Below are positions 19,327-31,250 of a stretch of 64,000 nucleotides of DNA, piece by piece. The DNA is from Triatoma infestans. Taxonomy: Eukaryota > Arthropoda > Insecta > Hemiptera > Reduviidae. The first letter of the stretch is position 1; each line of letters begins with the position of its first letter. The notes under the pieces are model-generated. The model was not told the DNA's origin, did not search any database, and was given only the letters and a program-made list of their open reading frames with translations. Position numbers and translations under genes: made by a program. The stretch spans positions 62,001-126,000 of the forward strand of contig JAAEAF010001111.1 in assembly GCA_011037195.1 (NCBI GenBank), given 5' to 3'.

Positions 19327-20509
19327 ACTTTCTCTTACTTCTCCTAATAAGAGGAAAGTATTATAATCGTGTCAAATTTTCGATATTGAGTTTTCAACGG
19401 AAATATGTCAACCCCTGAGTGCAAAAAAGTGGTTTTTAGCGGTATGTATGTATGTAAGTGTACAGCATAGCTCAAAAACTAAAAATCGCAAAAATTTCAA
19501 ACTTAATATTACATTTGGATATCACAACTGGGTCCAGTACGTTAAAAATTAAAATTCCTCAACCGGAAGTACCACTTCACTGACTTTTTTTTTTTGCAAT
19601 TTTCTCAAAAAAAGCTTCAACGATTTTTTTTTTAAACTTAGTAAAGTAATGCCTACTTATTCAGGCGGGCTTAACGTCCAACTACCAAATTAAGTGACGT
19701 GGACAGGGGCAGAAGCCCCTAATAACATTTTTCAACAAATATAAAATTTAACAGTTATTCGCTGGACTCGAACTGGGGTCCTCCCACTTACAAGCCCCTG
19801 TTCATAACCACTACACCAACACCCGCCCGCCCAATTTAAGCTTAGGCGGGCGGATGTTGTACTACACATACAAAGATCTACAATTTTTATTTGAAATATT
19901 TCTCCGGGAAAATGTGTTTAAGGGCACTTTTAGGGGAGAGGTGGGGGTTAGGTTGTCCTCTAAAGTGCTATTTCAGTGTATTACACAATTCTATCATCTA
20001 AATAATATTAATTAGAATTAAATATGTTGTTGAAATTCTGTGTTTGAAGAAAATCAGATGACCGGAAGTGCGTTTTTACTCTTAAGTAGTTTCAATGTTC
20101 TATTTTCTCTAAAACAGCTTCAACGATTTTGTTTAAACTAAGTATGTGAACTATTCCATATAAAGAGCTATAACTTTTATTTGAAACCTTTTTCCAAGTA
20201 AACTCTTTTGGGGAAAGGATAGGGTTATGTTTGCCTTTAAAGTGCTATCATAGTTGATTAAACAATTCTACCATGTAGAAAAAAAAATTAATTAGAATTA
20301 AATAGATTGCCAAAATTCCGAGTTTTTTAGAAAATTAGTAAACCGGAAGTGTGTTTTTACTGTACAGATTTTTCAGTTTTTTTGGTTTTCTCTATAAAAA
20401 AAACACCGACGAATTTCATTAAATTTTGTATACTAACTGACTAAAGTTTGTCGATTACAATTTTTAAAAATTGGAGTAAGAGAAGGTTGTGTGAGTGTTT
20501 AACACCAGA
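19327..20509 (-). mobile_element. Helentron/HINE-like repeat, full copy carrying a SINE
   Basis: Minus-strand copy with both ends: the palindromic ACTTTCTCTTACTTCTCC end at 19327 and CACCAGA at 20509. The internal CTTCCGGTT motif appears inverted (AACCGGAAGT) about 19561, 20060 and 20341. A ~215-bp SINE interrupts one internal unit (19645-19860). Confidence 0.7.
19645..19860 (-). repeat. SINE-A (tRNA-derived) inserted in a Helentron-like copy
   Basis: On the minus strand, box A-like TAGTGGTTATG and box B-like AGTTCGAGTCC are separated by about 30 nt, as in tRNA promoters. There is no acceptor-stem pairing, so it is a SINE head rather than a tRNA gene. The insertion breaks the Helentron-like sequence, which is contiguous in other copies. 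A partial second copy is at 26700-26795. Confidence 0.65.
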
Positions 20510-20561
20510 TTTTTTTTATTTAGCGAATACTGCAATTATTTATTATTTAATAACTTATGTC

Positions 20562-21030
20562 TGTAACGGCAAGAGAGAGAACACAAGCCCGACCGAGAGA
20601 AAACAAACTCTCTCTGATACTCTCTCACTTAAGCAGGCTAGAGTGGGGAGAACCTGTATATAAGCTAGTAAGAGATCTAGACATCTATCAATCTATCAGA
20701 TTCTACGATGTACATCGCATCGTGTCATAACTCTACTCTCACCCATTATTCTATAAAATCATTACAAGTCCAGTGCAGTTTGTGTAAGCTTATAGCTATA
20801 TTATAACAGTGTCTTCATATCTCGTCTAATTAATCAATCCCAATGTCTCTCCTCATCAACTCCATTATATGTCCAATTTGTTCAGTTATTCCTTTTATTT
20901 AAGTGGGCTTTTTCATTTTACTTTCTCCTCTTTTCTGTACTTGTTACATATCTAACTTTTATCAAATAAATAATTATGCAGAGCACCTGAAGAAGGGCAT
21001 CGTTAAAATAGTACGTGTAACATAGAGCAA
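20562..21030 (+). repeat. Divergent LTR-like repeat with TATA box
   Basis: Begins TGTAACGGCAAGAGAGAG and contains AGCAGGCTAGAGTGGGGAG followed by TGTATATAAGC, paralleling the TGTAAT...GGATCC family. The 3' limit is uncertain (TGTAACA near 21030). Confidence 0.4.
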
Positions 21031-21834
21031 GTAATAATTTTTTTTTTTTCTTTAAAAGACTCTTCTGGCCATTGTCGTATAATTATTTCCTAAAAATAAT
21101 TAAAGTAAATCTGCGATATTATTTATTATAATAGAAATACATAACCGTATATTATATTACATATATATTAATAAATATATAATGTTATGTACAGAAATGT
21201 ATATACAAATTTACCTCTATTTTGTACTGAAGTGTACAATTTCCTTATCATTCAGCAACTTGATTAAGTTCGCCATGTTAATTGGGTCCCCCTGGTCCAG
21301 TCACTCCGTCTGTCGCCGTGTACACAGTTCGCTAGCTGATCTATCTACAGAGAAATGGAGTGTAATTTAATGAGTTCACGTTCACAGTGCTATACAATAA
21401 TTATTCATCTATCTAAAACACTTCAGGCTAAAATTGTTACACCAAAAATTTATACACCTACAAATATAATGACGATTAATAATTAATGGGAATGTGAATA
21501 GTAAACTGTACTTGATTTTGTTTGAATTATTTCATCTAACTTTTTTAATAAAAGCCAACAAAAATAAATTCTAAAAATTTAATATTTATGAGTTCAATAT
21601 CATTCATTGTACGTATACAGTTTTCTGCCCTTAACTTTTGTTCACAAATTCTCTTAAAAGCAGAATTTTTACCATATGTTCAGCTCTCTTAACATTCTCC
21701 ATGTGGTTATTCTACTGATTGACACCGGCTTTCAGAGGAAAGCTTCATTTACTCCAGAATTCCTTAAGATCAACTATCTCAGAGAATTGTTTCAATTAAA
21801 AGTGTTAGTCTTATGTTTGTGTAGTGTTTGGCAC
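21031..21834. other. No recognisable gene
   Basis: AT-rich; nothing assigned. Confidence 0.5.
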
Positions 21835-22459
21835 TGTAATAGAATCCGAAGAGAGGGATCTAAAGCAAAGAGAGAGACACAAAATTGAGAATCTCACTCG
21901 CTACTTAGGCCAGACTGGAATGGGAGAATCTGTATATATACAGCTGTGCTAGCCCTACAAGTGACAGTCTTTAGAACAGTTTATACACCAGTTAAAACGC
22001 GTCAGCAACCAACTACCCTTCTCTTTACCCATTCTAAATCTCTCACTACCTAATTCAGCAGTTTTGTGTCTCTATTTTATTATATGCTATTCAGCATTCA
22101 TTCTAGCTTATTTCTCAAAAACCCTTCCTCACTAATTTCTCTCCTTCTAAAACCTATTAAATAGGATCCGAAGAGAGGGATCTAAAGCAGAGAGAGAGAG
22201 ACACACACAAAACTGCCAGGACTTTACACGTAAATAGAAATTAGGTAGCGAGAGATTTAGACTGAGTAAAGAGAAAGGTTGGTTGCTGACGCGTTGTAAC
22301 CGCCATATAAACTGTTCTAAGGACTCTCTTGTAGGGCTTGGCTTGTACATATACAGAGTCTCCCACTTTAGTCTGGCCTATGTAGCGAGTGAGATTCTCA
22401 ATTTTGTGTGTGTGTGTCTCTCTCTCTGCTTTAGATCCCTCTCTTCGGATCCTATTACT
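21835..22459. mobile_element. Inverted pair of LTR-like units inserted as one element
   Basis: A plus-oriented unit (about 21835-22155: TGTAATAG, then CCGAAGAGAGGGATC, TATATATACAG, CGTCAGCAACC) is joined to a minus-oriented unit (about 22156-22459) that ends CTCTTCGGATCCTATTACT. GCAC flanks both sides (21831-21834 and 22460-22463). The second unit also starts with the same GGATCCGAAGAGAGG motif, so it has ~40-bp inverted ends of its own. The TATA box and unit length suggest LTRs; the inverted layout suggests fold-back behaviour. Confidence 0.65.
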
Positions 22460-24230
22460 GCACTCTAGAGAAAGGTTACCAACCTTTTTGAAACCGTGGC
22501 TCCTTCCTTTTAATCTTGTTTCTTGCTATGGTCCCTTCAGCAGAGCTCTCCTAAAGTAGCTCCCGTTTGTTTCTGCTCACGCCCTGCTTGTTCCTGGGTG
22601 CTTATTCCTCTAATACAAGAATATACATATATTCCGACCACACTTTGAACATTCCATAGAAACACATATAATTATATTTACAGAATTAAAAGAATTTCTT
22701 TATTTATTGACGTAATCCTTGTGACTGATGAACAGAAACAAGTAATACTGTTCTATTGAAGAAAGGGAGAGAGAGATAATCTGAAGACCCCTCTGTCAAT
22801 TACGTTCAGACGATTCCATGATTGACTGAATAAATAATTCACCCGACTGATACCAGGAGAGCGCTTCTGAGGTTCTTACACAAGGCGGAATGTAAATGAG
22901 CAAATGAGCTTCATGGTATATTGTCCTCAAAATGGCTACAATACAAGCATTTTCTACATTGGATAATTCCAATGTTCGTAGTATGTACCATACAACTTAC
23001 ATTATAAATATATACATAAGGAGATAATATTCACCCTCATATTGAAAAAAAAAATAAAACTGAGCATTATCAGTTATTTTCTGTTTGTCCCTAAATACTT
23101 TTAATATCTCGTAATTTAGAACCTTTATTACTTCCGTAATCTCCACCTCATTCAACTCTTGTATCCAAACCCATGAATAATTGTTTGTTATAGTAAATAT
23201 TTATGAATATGAGCCTTAAATCTTAAGAGCATATTAGCTTAACATTGTTCAACTTACCTGCTGCACTTTATTCATTCCCAGTTTCTTAATTGTAATAATA
23301 CATTCTAGATATATTTCAAGGTGATTAACAAATAATAATTTACCATGGCCACAGGATGTGAACTGGAGATTTCTACTTTCAATAATGTTATACGCTGGAC
23401 CTGGGGGGGGGATTTGCTAAATTCTAAATTTCTTTTATTATTCCTCGATATTTCCAGCCTCATCCTCTTTACTTTGATCAAACTTTTCCATCGAAATTTA
23501 TCAGATGGAAAGCTTCTGTTCACACTTAATCAAGAAGAAAAAAAAAAGAAAGCTACTTATTGTGTCTACTTCAGTAAAAAGAAAATAAACAATATTCATC
23601 CAATATGGATACACTTAATTATTAGGTGAAAGGAATTATTTCATAGTTTTAAACTTTTGTAAATCATTTTTATTTTATTTTATTTTATTTTTTTTAATTT
23701 ATTTATTATTTATGATTTAATTATTAAAGGAATAGAAATTAATTATGTAAAATTTTTCAATTTTTAAATACGAAACAAAAACAGATAAGAGAAGTTCAAA
23801 CTTCGAGCTGTTGAAAACAAAAAGGTTATTAACATCGTTTCAAAAACAGTCGAACAAATTTTTCATTTTTTTTTTTTTTTTTTTTTTTAAGAAAAAGCAA
23901 GAAAAATAGTTTAGTGTGAAAAAAAGAATTCCTCAGTGCAGTTTATAGTGCAACATATTTATATTTAATGTTTACTGAGTTGGGTAGTTGTCCCTAAAGG
24001 AAGTTCGTAATCTCTCCTATTAATTTTTCGAACGCTAAATTTTTATTATATTAACTAGCATGTTATTTTTTTATACGTAAAAAAACAATGTGGAATACAT
24101 GTGGAAGCCTTTGCGAGCGAATGGCAAAGATCCTATTTACTTCGGTAATCCTCCCGTCAATAGGATTTTATTGCGGAAACACAAAAGATTGGGGGATTTT
24201 AAATATTTATTTTGAAGAAAGTCCTCACGC
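22460..24230. other. Gene-free stretch; possible hAT-like end near 22474
   Basis: A sequence GGTTACCAACCTTTTTG followed by CCGTGGC at about 22475-22502 recalls hAT-type terminal sequences, but no second end was found. The open frames at 23305-23629 overlap on both strands and resemble nothing. Confidence 0.4.
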
Positions 24231-24231
24231 G

Positions 24232-24355
24232 TTGGGCTAGCGCACTTGCCTTTCGTGCGTGAATTCAGGGTTCCATTCCCGTGAGGCAGTGACGGCTACT
24301 GGTATTCGCGATTGCGCGACTGAACCCCCCAGCTATTTGGAAAAAAAAAAATTAA
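24232..24355 (+). repeat. SINE-C (tRNA-derived) head with A-rich tail
   Basis: GGGCTAGCGCACTTGCC (box A region) and GGGTTCCATTCCCGTGAGG (box B region), then a short body and a run of A near 24340. Same head as 50600-50820. Confidence 0.55.
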
Positions 24356-24825
24356 ATAAAAACGTAGCAAAATTTTCTTATTTGATTTTATTTTCTTTCA
24401 TATTTCAATTTCAAAAAAATATTTTAATTTTTATATCAGTTAGGAACATAAGTCACAGTAAAAATTGTGTATATTGGCCTGATCTATAAGTATTAATAAA
24501 AAAGATCAGTAGTACAATACGAGAATCAGACATAAAAGAATAGGAACGTATATCAGTATACGACCTACTTTAATATGTTCGTACAATGAATTGTACACTT
24601 AGTGAATTGCATGTATATCAGGAGATGTATAAAAAAATAGGAAGTTGGGGGTTCACAGTTGGGAGTCGCGCTGGAGAATTAGTATATATATATATGTATA
24701 TATAAAAAATTAGAAAAGTGTATGTTTTTATTAACTTTTTTAAAAAAGAGTGGGGGTTACAAGCGCGATGAACATTACTTACGATCTTACGAACGAACTT
24801 ACCCGATCTTGACCGGAGTTAAAAA
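24356..24825. other. No recognisable gene
   Basis: AT-rich with a short (TA)n run near 24680-24710. Confidence 0.5.
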
Positions 24826-25372
24826 AGTTGTTTTTAGCAAATGTTGTGTGTGTGTGCGTATGTGTGTATGTATGTGAACACCATAGCTCAAAAACGAAAA
24901 ACCGTAGAAAGTTGAAACTGGCCCTACGTTATCTGTCGAAATTCCTCAACCGGAAGTACCCCTTTACTAGTTGATTTTTTTTACTTTTTTGCAATTTTCT
25001 CAAAAATGGCTCCGACGATTTTCTTGAAATTTGGTATATGAACTACACATACAAAGATCTACAACTTCTATTTGAACATTTGTCTGGTAAATTCATTTAA
25101 GGGCACTTTTAGGGGAGGGATGGGGTTATATTATTATCTAAAGTGCTCTCATATTTGATTATGCAATTCTATCATCCAAACAAAATTAATTAGAAATAAA
25201 TAGATGGCCAAAATTCTGAGTTTCAAGAAAATAATAAACCGGAAGTGCGCTTTTACTGAACATTTTTTTCAGTTTTCGAAGAATTTCATTAAATTTGGTA
25301 CACAAACTATAAAATTTGTCAATTATAATTTTGAGAACTGAGTAAGAGAAAGTTGTGTGTTTCACACCAGAT
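24826..25372 (-). mobile_element. Helentron/HINE-like repeat, copy lacking the hairpin end
   Basis: Minus-strand copy keeping the CACCAGA outer end (25372), the subterminal GAGTAAGAGAAAGT and two internal units (AACCGGAAGT near 24950 and 25240). It is shorter than the full copies by about one ~300-bp unit and lacks the terminal palindrome. A GT-rich microsatellite near 24845-24880 matches that in the other copies. Confidence 0.65.
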
Positions 25373-25639
25373 TTTGTGTGATGTGCCTGCCTGTGCCAGT
25401 GTGTGGATTTTTAGACATTACATTAATATTTATAAAAATTTGATGTTGGTATTGGTACTTAAAACATCACTAAGATAAATGACCTAGCAAAGAATAGATG
25501 CCAACTCATTGACATTTCCTTTGAAACGAAACACTTTATTTAGATAATAAAAATTTCCGTTGAGTTAACCACTTAATTTTCGAACTTAAACGGTACAAGT
25601 ATTTTTTTCACACTTCTTCTCTGGGTGTAAAGTGACAGA

Positions 25640-25890
25640 TTTATTGTTTTTTTGTTTTTAATTTAAGGTGCGCCAACATCTATGGTCATTGGCGCCCGAG
25701 CCTTCTCAGTGCCCTGCCGGCCTTCCGGATGGTGTTCTCTCGTTACAGACAACACTGCCCATCACCGGACAGTGTGCTGTAAGGGCTCCTAGGAAGAAAA
25801 ACCTAAGGGCAGCACAGTGGACTCGAACCCGAGTCCTCCGCGTGGGAGTCCAATGTACTATCCACTGAGCTAATCCCTTCCCTAATAGAT
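25640..25890 (-). repeat. SINE-B (tRNA-derived), full-length-looking copy
   Basis: Minus strand: box A GGGATTAGCTCAGTGG, box B GGTTCGAGTCC, then the body CTGCCCTTAG...CCTAGGAG shared with 49535-49690, and an A/T-rich tail toward 25640. The tRNA similarity ends after the T arm, so this is a SINE and not a tRNA gene. Confidence 0.75.
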
Positions 25891-26049
25891 TTATTATTAA
25901 TTTAACATATTTAATTGTAGGAGAGGGATGCAAGTTTTTACCTGGCTCCTGGCTTTCTTCATGATTTCTATCTAGCCAAGCTGCTAATTATGATAGGTAA
26001 TGTAAGTATTTAAAAAAAAAAAGTTGAACCCCCATATATCCAAGCCACG

Positions 26050-26245
26050 AGCCGCCACTGCCGTGAGGACAAAGTCGTTGTTGACCCAGAATCGTGATGA
26101 AAAGTGGAAAGCTACAGTTAGTAGCGCCCTAGGTAGTGAAGGCTGGAACTAAATGGCCTGCTTACCACATGCCCTCCTATTCAAATCGCCGTCTGGCAAG
26201 CCTTGGCCCTTCATGGGCTTTATCCAAGCGAACAACAAAGCCCAC
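26050..26245 (+). repeat. SINE-C body, 5'-truncated copy
   Basis: Starts just after the box B region (CCGTGAGGACAAAGTCG), then CCAGAATCGTGATG, AAGGCTGGAAC and the 3' motif AAGCCTTGGCCCTTCATGGG, all shared with 50600-50820. Confidence 0.6.
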
Positions 26246-26653
26246 TTCATCTAATAAGTTTGTTACATTAGTTTCATTGATTTCTAGAATTTTGGTTCAA
26301 TATTGTGAATACAGAAAATGAGTTGAACGGTTGATGAATCAAAATTCCTCATACTCCATTCCCTTCGATGGAACAACACATTTTGGACGTCAAAATTTTT
26401 GACCAATTACGAGTGAACCTAGTTCCATCAACCTTGCTATTCTTCTCCTCAGAGATCCTTCCCTAGGATTTATTAACATCTTTTACGTTCAATTAATTTT
26501 TGTACACTTGTATATTTTTTTTATAATTTTTTTTGCAATGACTTGTACAGTACTTTCTTTTCCATAATTACTGTTTTTGTCCATGCATTATAGTTTTTAT
26601 GGTTTATTTATAAATTTCGTAAATTTTTTGAGGGGAAAAGATATTATTGTTAC

Positions 26654-26654
<1 letters not shown>

Positions 26655-26693
<39 letters not shown>

Positions 26694-26694
26694 G
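26655..26694. repeat. (ATT)n microsatellite
   Basis: About 13 ATT units directly beside the SINE-A copy at 26700; possibly grown from its tail. Confidence 0.9.
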
Positions 26695-26699
26695 AGGAA

Positions 26700-26795
26700 C
26701 TTCCTCAATATCGTCAAACATTTTCGATCTTTGGGGACCTCCCAATTACAAGTCCATACTCATAACTACTATACCAAAACCGTTCATCCTTTATT
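26700..26795 (-). repeat. SINE-A, partial copy
   Basis: Minus strand reads GGTATAGTAGTTATGAGTATG then GGACTTGTAATTGGGAGGTCC, matching the head of the SINE at 19645-19860. Box B is mutated. Confidence 0.5.
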
Positions 26796-27463
26796 AATAA
26801 ATTAATATAATTTTAAACAACTTTAACAAACGGTACGGTAAATCTTTACAATTTTAACAATAGCTAAAGGCTTGAATGTCACCATTGATTATGCATACAC
26901 TTTATATTCATACTTGTTTTTTTGTTATATAATTAAAATTATGTTCTTGTTATGTTATGTAATAAATCAATGTCATTAATTTAATAACTTTTTTCCCACC
27001 CTTTTTTTTTTAATTGTTTTTATTTATTTATAAAATTTATTTTTACTATATTAAATTTAATTGAAAAAAGTGAATATGACAATACTTCAATCAAAATGCA
27101 ATTCAATCAATGTCAGTTTGAAGAAAGGTGAAACTTGCTAATTATAGATAGTATACCTATTATTTAAGATAAAATGACAGATTCTGTTAGAATGTTTAAT
27201 CTTGTGTCAAGATCTTCGATGTATAATATTACATAATACTTTTTCTTTTTTTGAGAATTTCTCGCACGGTGAAGCTACTTACACTCAGAGCGGGTAATCG
27301 TTGATGAATGGTTCAAGAAAAAATAATTATGGAGCCGTAAATGTTTTGGTAATTGTTATTATCAATTACTACAGTTGATCTCATGAGTTAAGGGTTTCAG
27401 ATATTTTCAAAGTCTATAAGCTTTTGAAACGTTAAGAAACTCATTGTAAACTGTCCAGATTGT
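26796..27463. other. No recognisable gene
   Basis: AT-rich; nothing assigned. Confidence 0.5.
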
Positions 27464-27646
27464 CAAGGCATATTGGCATTGAAGGGTGCTGCATCCCCGT
27501 TTCTAGGGCCTGAACCTTTGTGTGGCGTCAGCGACCAGATTCTCTTGGAAGAACTTAGGGCGGAGGAAGAGATAAAGAGGTCTCAACTCTGGAACTCCCT
27601 CCCTGGACTGCGGCAGGCTAAGATCTGCTTGGGAAATTATAATTAA
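27464..27646 (+). pseudogene. LINE remnant: region after RNase H
   Basis: A 60-codon frame reads SPFLGPEPLCGVSDQILLEE, then LRAEEEIKRSQLW and a stop. The GPEP-C-G box and downstream helix are typical of the region following RNase H in insect I/R1/Jockey-type LINEs. Similar to the remnant at 10644-11036 (SPLMGPKHFCEISN), but less decayed. 5' and 3' parts are missing. Confidence 0.7.
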
Positions 27647-27789
27647 CGAAGACCGGAGGCCTGTATCGGCCTTAGTAAGAATAAACTCCTCGTTTTTACG
27701 GGTTTCCTCGCGGGGGATTCCTCTGAGTCCTCTGAGTCGACACCTAACGAAGCTGGGCTCATTTATATATACATACAAACCGCTAATTT

Positions 27790-28152
27790 TTGTTTTTCGT
27801 AATTAGCATAATAGACGAGAGAATGGGTTTTTGAGAAATAAACTAGATGATATGCTGAACACTGTATAATGAATAGAACACACAAACTACAAAGACTTTA
27901 CAGTAAAATAGAAGTTACGTAACGAGAGAAATATAAACAGATAGACTGGCTGTTGTGTTGAGAAGGTAGAGTAGATAGGTTGCTAACTGGTCGTAAACTG
28001 TCCTGAACTCTACTGCTGTCGCTCTATTTAAATGAATCGAACTGTAACTTCCTAGTCTGGCCTAGGTGGGGAGTAACTAACTTTTGATTCATTTAATGTG
28101 CTTCTTCGCTTTTTGGATCCTATGAATCTTTAATGATTCGGATCCCATTACA
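27790..28152 (-). repeat. LTR-like repeat of the TGTAAT...GGATCC family
   Basis: On the minus strand it starts TGTAATGGGATCCGAATC, has a second GGATCC 20 bp on, a TATA-like ATTTAAATAG about 28045, and TAAAGTCTTTGTAGTTTGTG further on, collinear with the copy at 47096. Confidence 0.6.
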
Positions 28153-29399
28153 TTTGAAAACCTTAATTTCCGGTGAAATTGAACATCGAAATATTTTCTC
28201 GTACAGCAAAAGAAAAAAAATAATACAAATACAAACTGTTGATAATAAATAATTTTTTCATATTAAGAATTCAAACATGAAAAATTCTTTCGAGAAAAAA
28301 AAGCTATTTATTTCCAAACCATTCAATTTTAATTGTTTTGAAAACATTATATTAATGTTTTTAATGATATTATTGCGACTGGGTTTTTAAGACTTATATT
28401 ATTTATATACAGTAACATATAGTTTATTTCTTCGAAGAGAATAATAAATTAAACTAGTACTATTACTACTACCACCACAGTGACAAGTAAAGAAAAAAAC
28501 AAAATGAAAAACGGTGAAGTATAAGAAATTATAAAAACTTACGCTCAGTGATTATGAACAAAGCGCTAAAGAAGATTGACGTTAGACTGAACACGCAAGA
28601 CTTCACATACTGAGAGTAATAATCTACAGTTGTGAAAGAAGATATCTCCACATGGAGACTACACGAATACTGAGAAATTATTATAGTGTAGATATGATAC
28701 TTTCTACCATTCTTTATCCTAAGATTTCAAGTTAAAAAACATTTTTAATTTTTTACATAAATGAAACTGTTACAATTAGTTATGATCTATGGAACTTGGA
28801 ATTTCTTTTGCATTCAAAAATTATACTTAAAATCGATTGGTAAGCTAAAAGTTGTTTAAACTATTAATAATATTCCTGAGATGATATTGAAAACATTAAT
28901 TTTGTTGTGCTGCACATGACATTTGCTTGGACAAATTTAAATTTGATCAATTCACTTTTTAGAAATTTACTTGATTCATACAAATTAAACCGCATAAATT
29001 TCAGAAGTTTACAATCCCTCTAGAAACTAGAAATCGTATGATTGGAATACTGTTCTTCCAGAAAGTGCAATAACCTTGAGGACGTCTCATTATTGAATGA
29101 CAGGAAATTGACAATAGGTAGGTTATATATCTAGATAGACCAAAGCAGTGGCAAACTTGACACGGTTGCCAACTTATCATAAACAAGGCTTTCTTATTTT
29201 TATATACACATTCTTTGATTTTTTTTTATTTCTTTGTCTTTTTATATAATACATTCGTACTAGAATTTGCGATAATATATTAAGAAAACAACCATTTCTA
29301 TTTCTTTGTCTGATCTTGTCAAACACAGCGGTAAGTGGACTGTATTTGATAGGGTGTAGTTCTTAATGCGGGGAAACAGAGAATACTAATTCAAATAAG
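28153..29399. other. No recognisable gene
   Basis: AT-rich; a short terminal piece of the Helentron-like family (TTTCCGGTGAAA...CATCGAAATAT) at 28168-28200. Confidence 0.45.
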
Positions 29400-29935
29400 T
29401 ATGAATAATAGAACGCTTACCTTGTAAGATGTGGACACTGGCTTAACAACGCTCCAAGGAAAGGGATCCCAAAAGGAAAAGAGAGTCGACTCCCCCACTC
29501 CCCTGGCCCCAGATACCTTTGTGAACGTAGATGGTGTCCTCCAGTCTAAAAGGCGAGCAGATTGAAGGCCAAGTAGGCATAAGTAGATTCCTTTGTATGA
29601 TGTACTGTACTTAAGCGGAGAACATGCGGTGTAACGAGAATAACGGAAAACTGCGTACCCGTGAAAATGCGGTGTAACGAAAGAGGCGAGAAACGGCACG
29701 CCCGTATACTTTGCGGTAAACTAACAGAAGAGAAAACGAAATGCACTTAACATGCGGGGTAGCACCGTGGAAAATATAGAGCACTTCCGTGCGTGTACGA
29801 GCGTATAGTACAACAGTTTTCGAACAGAACTACTACAGTACTAACAGATTCGAGGTGAAACCGGACAATGTGCAATCGGAAGTTATCGTAATTACGACAA
29901 CGGCCGACATTGACATGTGTTGCAAAAGGTATACA
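29400..29935. other. GC-richer island with short tandem repeats, unassigned
   Basis: Visibly richer in G and C than its surroundings. An ATGCGGTGTAACGA motif recurs at 29624 and 29667 with a degenerate third copy at 29711, a period of 43-44 bp. Minus-strand open frames (29391-29699) span the repeat and are probably not genes. It may be part of an unrecognised LTR or a structural repeat. Confidence 0.45.
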
Positions 29936-30404
29936 TTGGGAGACAAAAAGGCGTCAGGAGATTAAACAACCATTTTATTAATTTATATATAAATATTGTA
30001 TATAGATATTCAAAGTTTGAAAATTTGGTCTTTTTCTCTTAATATAACATTGCTCAGCTGATAATGTTGAAGTATTGTTGGTTTAGGATAGTTTAAAGTT
30101 TTGCTATTTACAACCCATCGTTTCAAGTGATTCATCCTTGTATTACAAGAGGATTGTGGAAAACAAATTAGTTTACATCTTCCTAACATTACCATAAAAC
30201 TTCTGTTTTTATCAAAGAATACGACTAAACCAACCTGTTGTCCAAATCAACTACCAGCCAAAACAAAACAAAAAAAAAAAAACAAAACAAATCAAAAATC
30301 GAAGCTAATCCAGATTCTCGGAAAAAACAAATTCATAAAAAATGTATAGGTTCCCCTCCCATATTCATAGTTAGTAAACTAAATTTAAAGAAATCCGTCT
30401 CGGT
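29936..30404. other. No recognisable gene
   Basis: AT-rich; nothing assigned. Confidence 0.5.
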
Positions 30405-31250
30405 TTGTTTATGGAGAAAAATGCAAAAAAACTGTTCAGTAATAAACCCACTTCCGGTGTCAACTGATTTTCTTCAAACTTTTTCAGAATTTTTTGGCAA
30501 CATATTTAATTCTAATTAATATTAGAATTGGATGATAGAATTGTGTAATAAACGGTGTAACAGGATCCGAAGAGAGGGATCTAAAGCAGAGAGAGAGAGA
30601 GAGACACACACACACACACAAAATTGAATATCTCACTCGCTACTTAGGCTAGACTAGAGTGGAAGATTCAGTATATATACAGCTACGCTAGCCCTGTACA
30701 AGGGACAGTCTTTAGAACAGTTTATACAACAGTTACAACGCGTCAGCAACCAATTACTACCCTTCTCTTTACTCAGTTTATAATCTTTAATTTCTATTTA
30801 CGTGTAAAGTCTTGGCAGTTTTGTGTCCCTATTTTATTATACAGTGTTCAGCATTCATTCTAGCTTACTTCTAAAAAAAAAAAAAACCCTTCCTCACTCA
30901 TTTCTCTCTTTCTAAAAACCTATTAAAAACGGAAATAACACTTTATTAAAAAAAAAACAAAAAAAAAAAAAAAACCTTCCGTTAAATGAATTTTAATACC
31001 GGAAATATGTTTCTAATAATGTGTTCAGCTCTTTTATTTGTATGGTAGGATTTAGTAAATAGATGGTGATTATGAACGAAATATTAAGTTTGAACGTTTT
31101 TTTTTTTTTGTGATTTCCCATTTCTAAGTTATGCTATACCCACACGCCTACACACACACACATACACACACACACACACACACATACATAAAGGACAAAT
31201 TTCTAAAAAAAACACTTTTTCGGGGATTTCTATAGCAAAATCTAATAAAT
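30405..31250 (+). mobile_element. Helentron/HINE-like repeat, degenerate and interrupted
   Basis: The left part (CACTTCCGGTG near 30450, then CATATTTAATTCTAATTAA) and the right part (CA-rich microsatellite at 31140-31190, then AACACTTTTTCGGGG) are both collinear with the complete copy at 15351. They are separated by an inserted 372-bp LTR-like element. Neither terminal end is preserved. Confidence 0.6.
30556..30927 (+). repeat. LTR-like element nested in a Helentron-like copy, 5-bp TSD
   Basis: 372 bp, from TGTAACAGGATCCGAAG to CCTATTAAA, flanked by AACGG on both sides (30551-30555 and 30928-30932). Other Helentron-like copies give the uninterrupted sequence, so the insertion is certain. It holds GA and CA runs, TATATATACAG, and CGTCAGCAACC. 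Probably a solo LTR. Confidence 0.7.

Noticed and set aside
25803..25890. A possible tRNA gene (box A and box B both perfect)
   Set aside because: No acceptor-stem complement and a poor anticodon stem; the sequence continues into a repeat body shared with 49535-49690. It is a SINE head.
31140..31190. (CA)n tract considered as an independent microsatellite locus
   Set aside because: The same tract occurs at the same position in other Helentron-like copies, so it belongs to that element.
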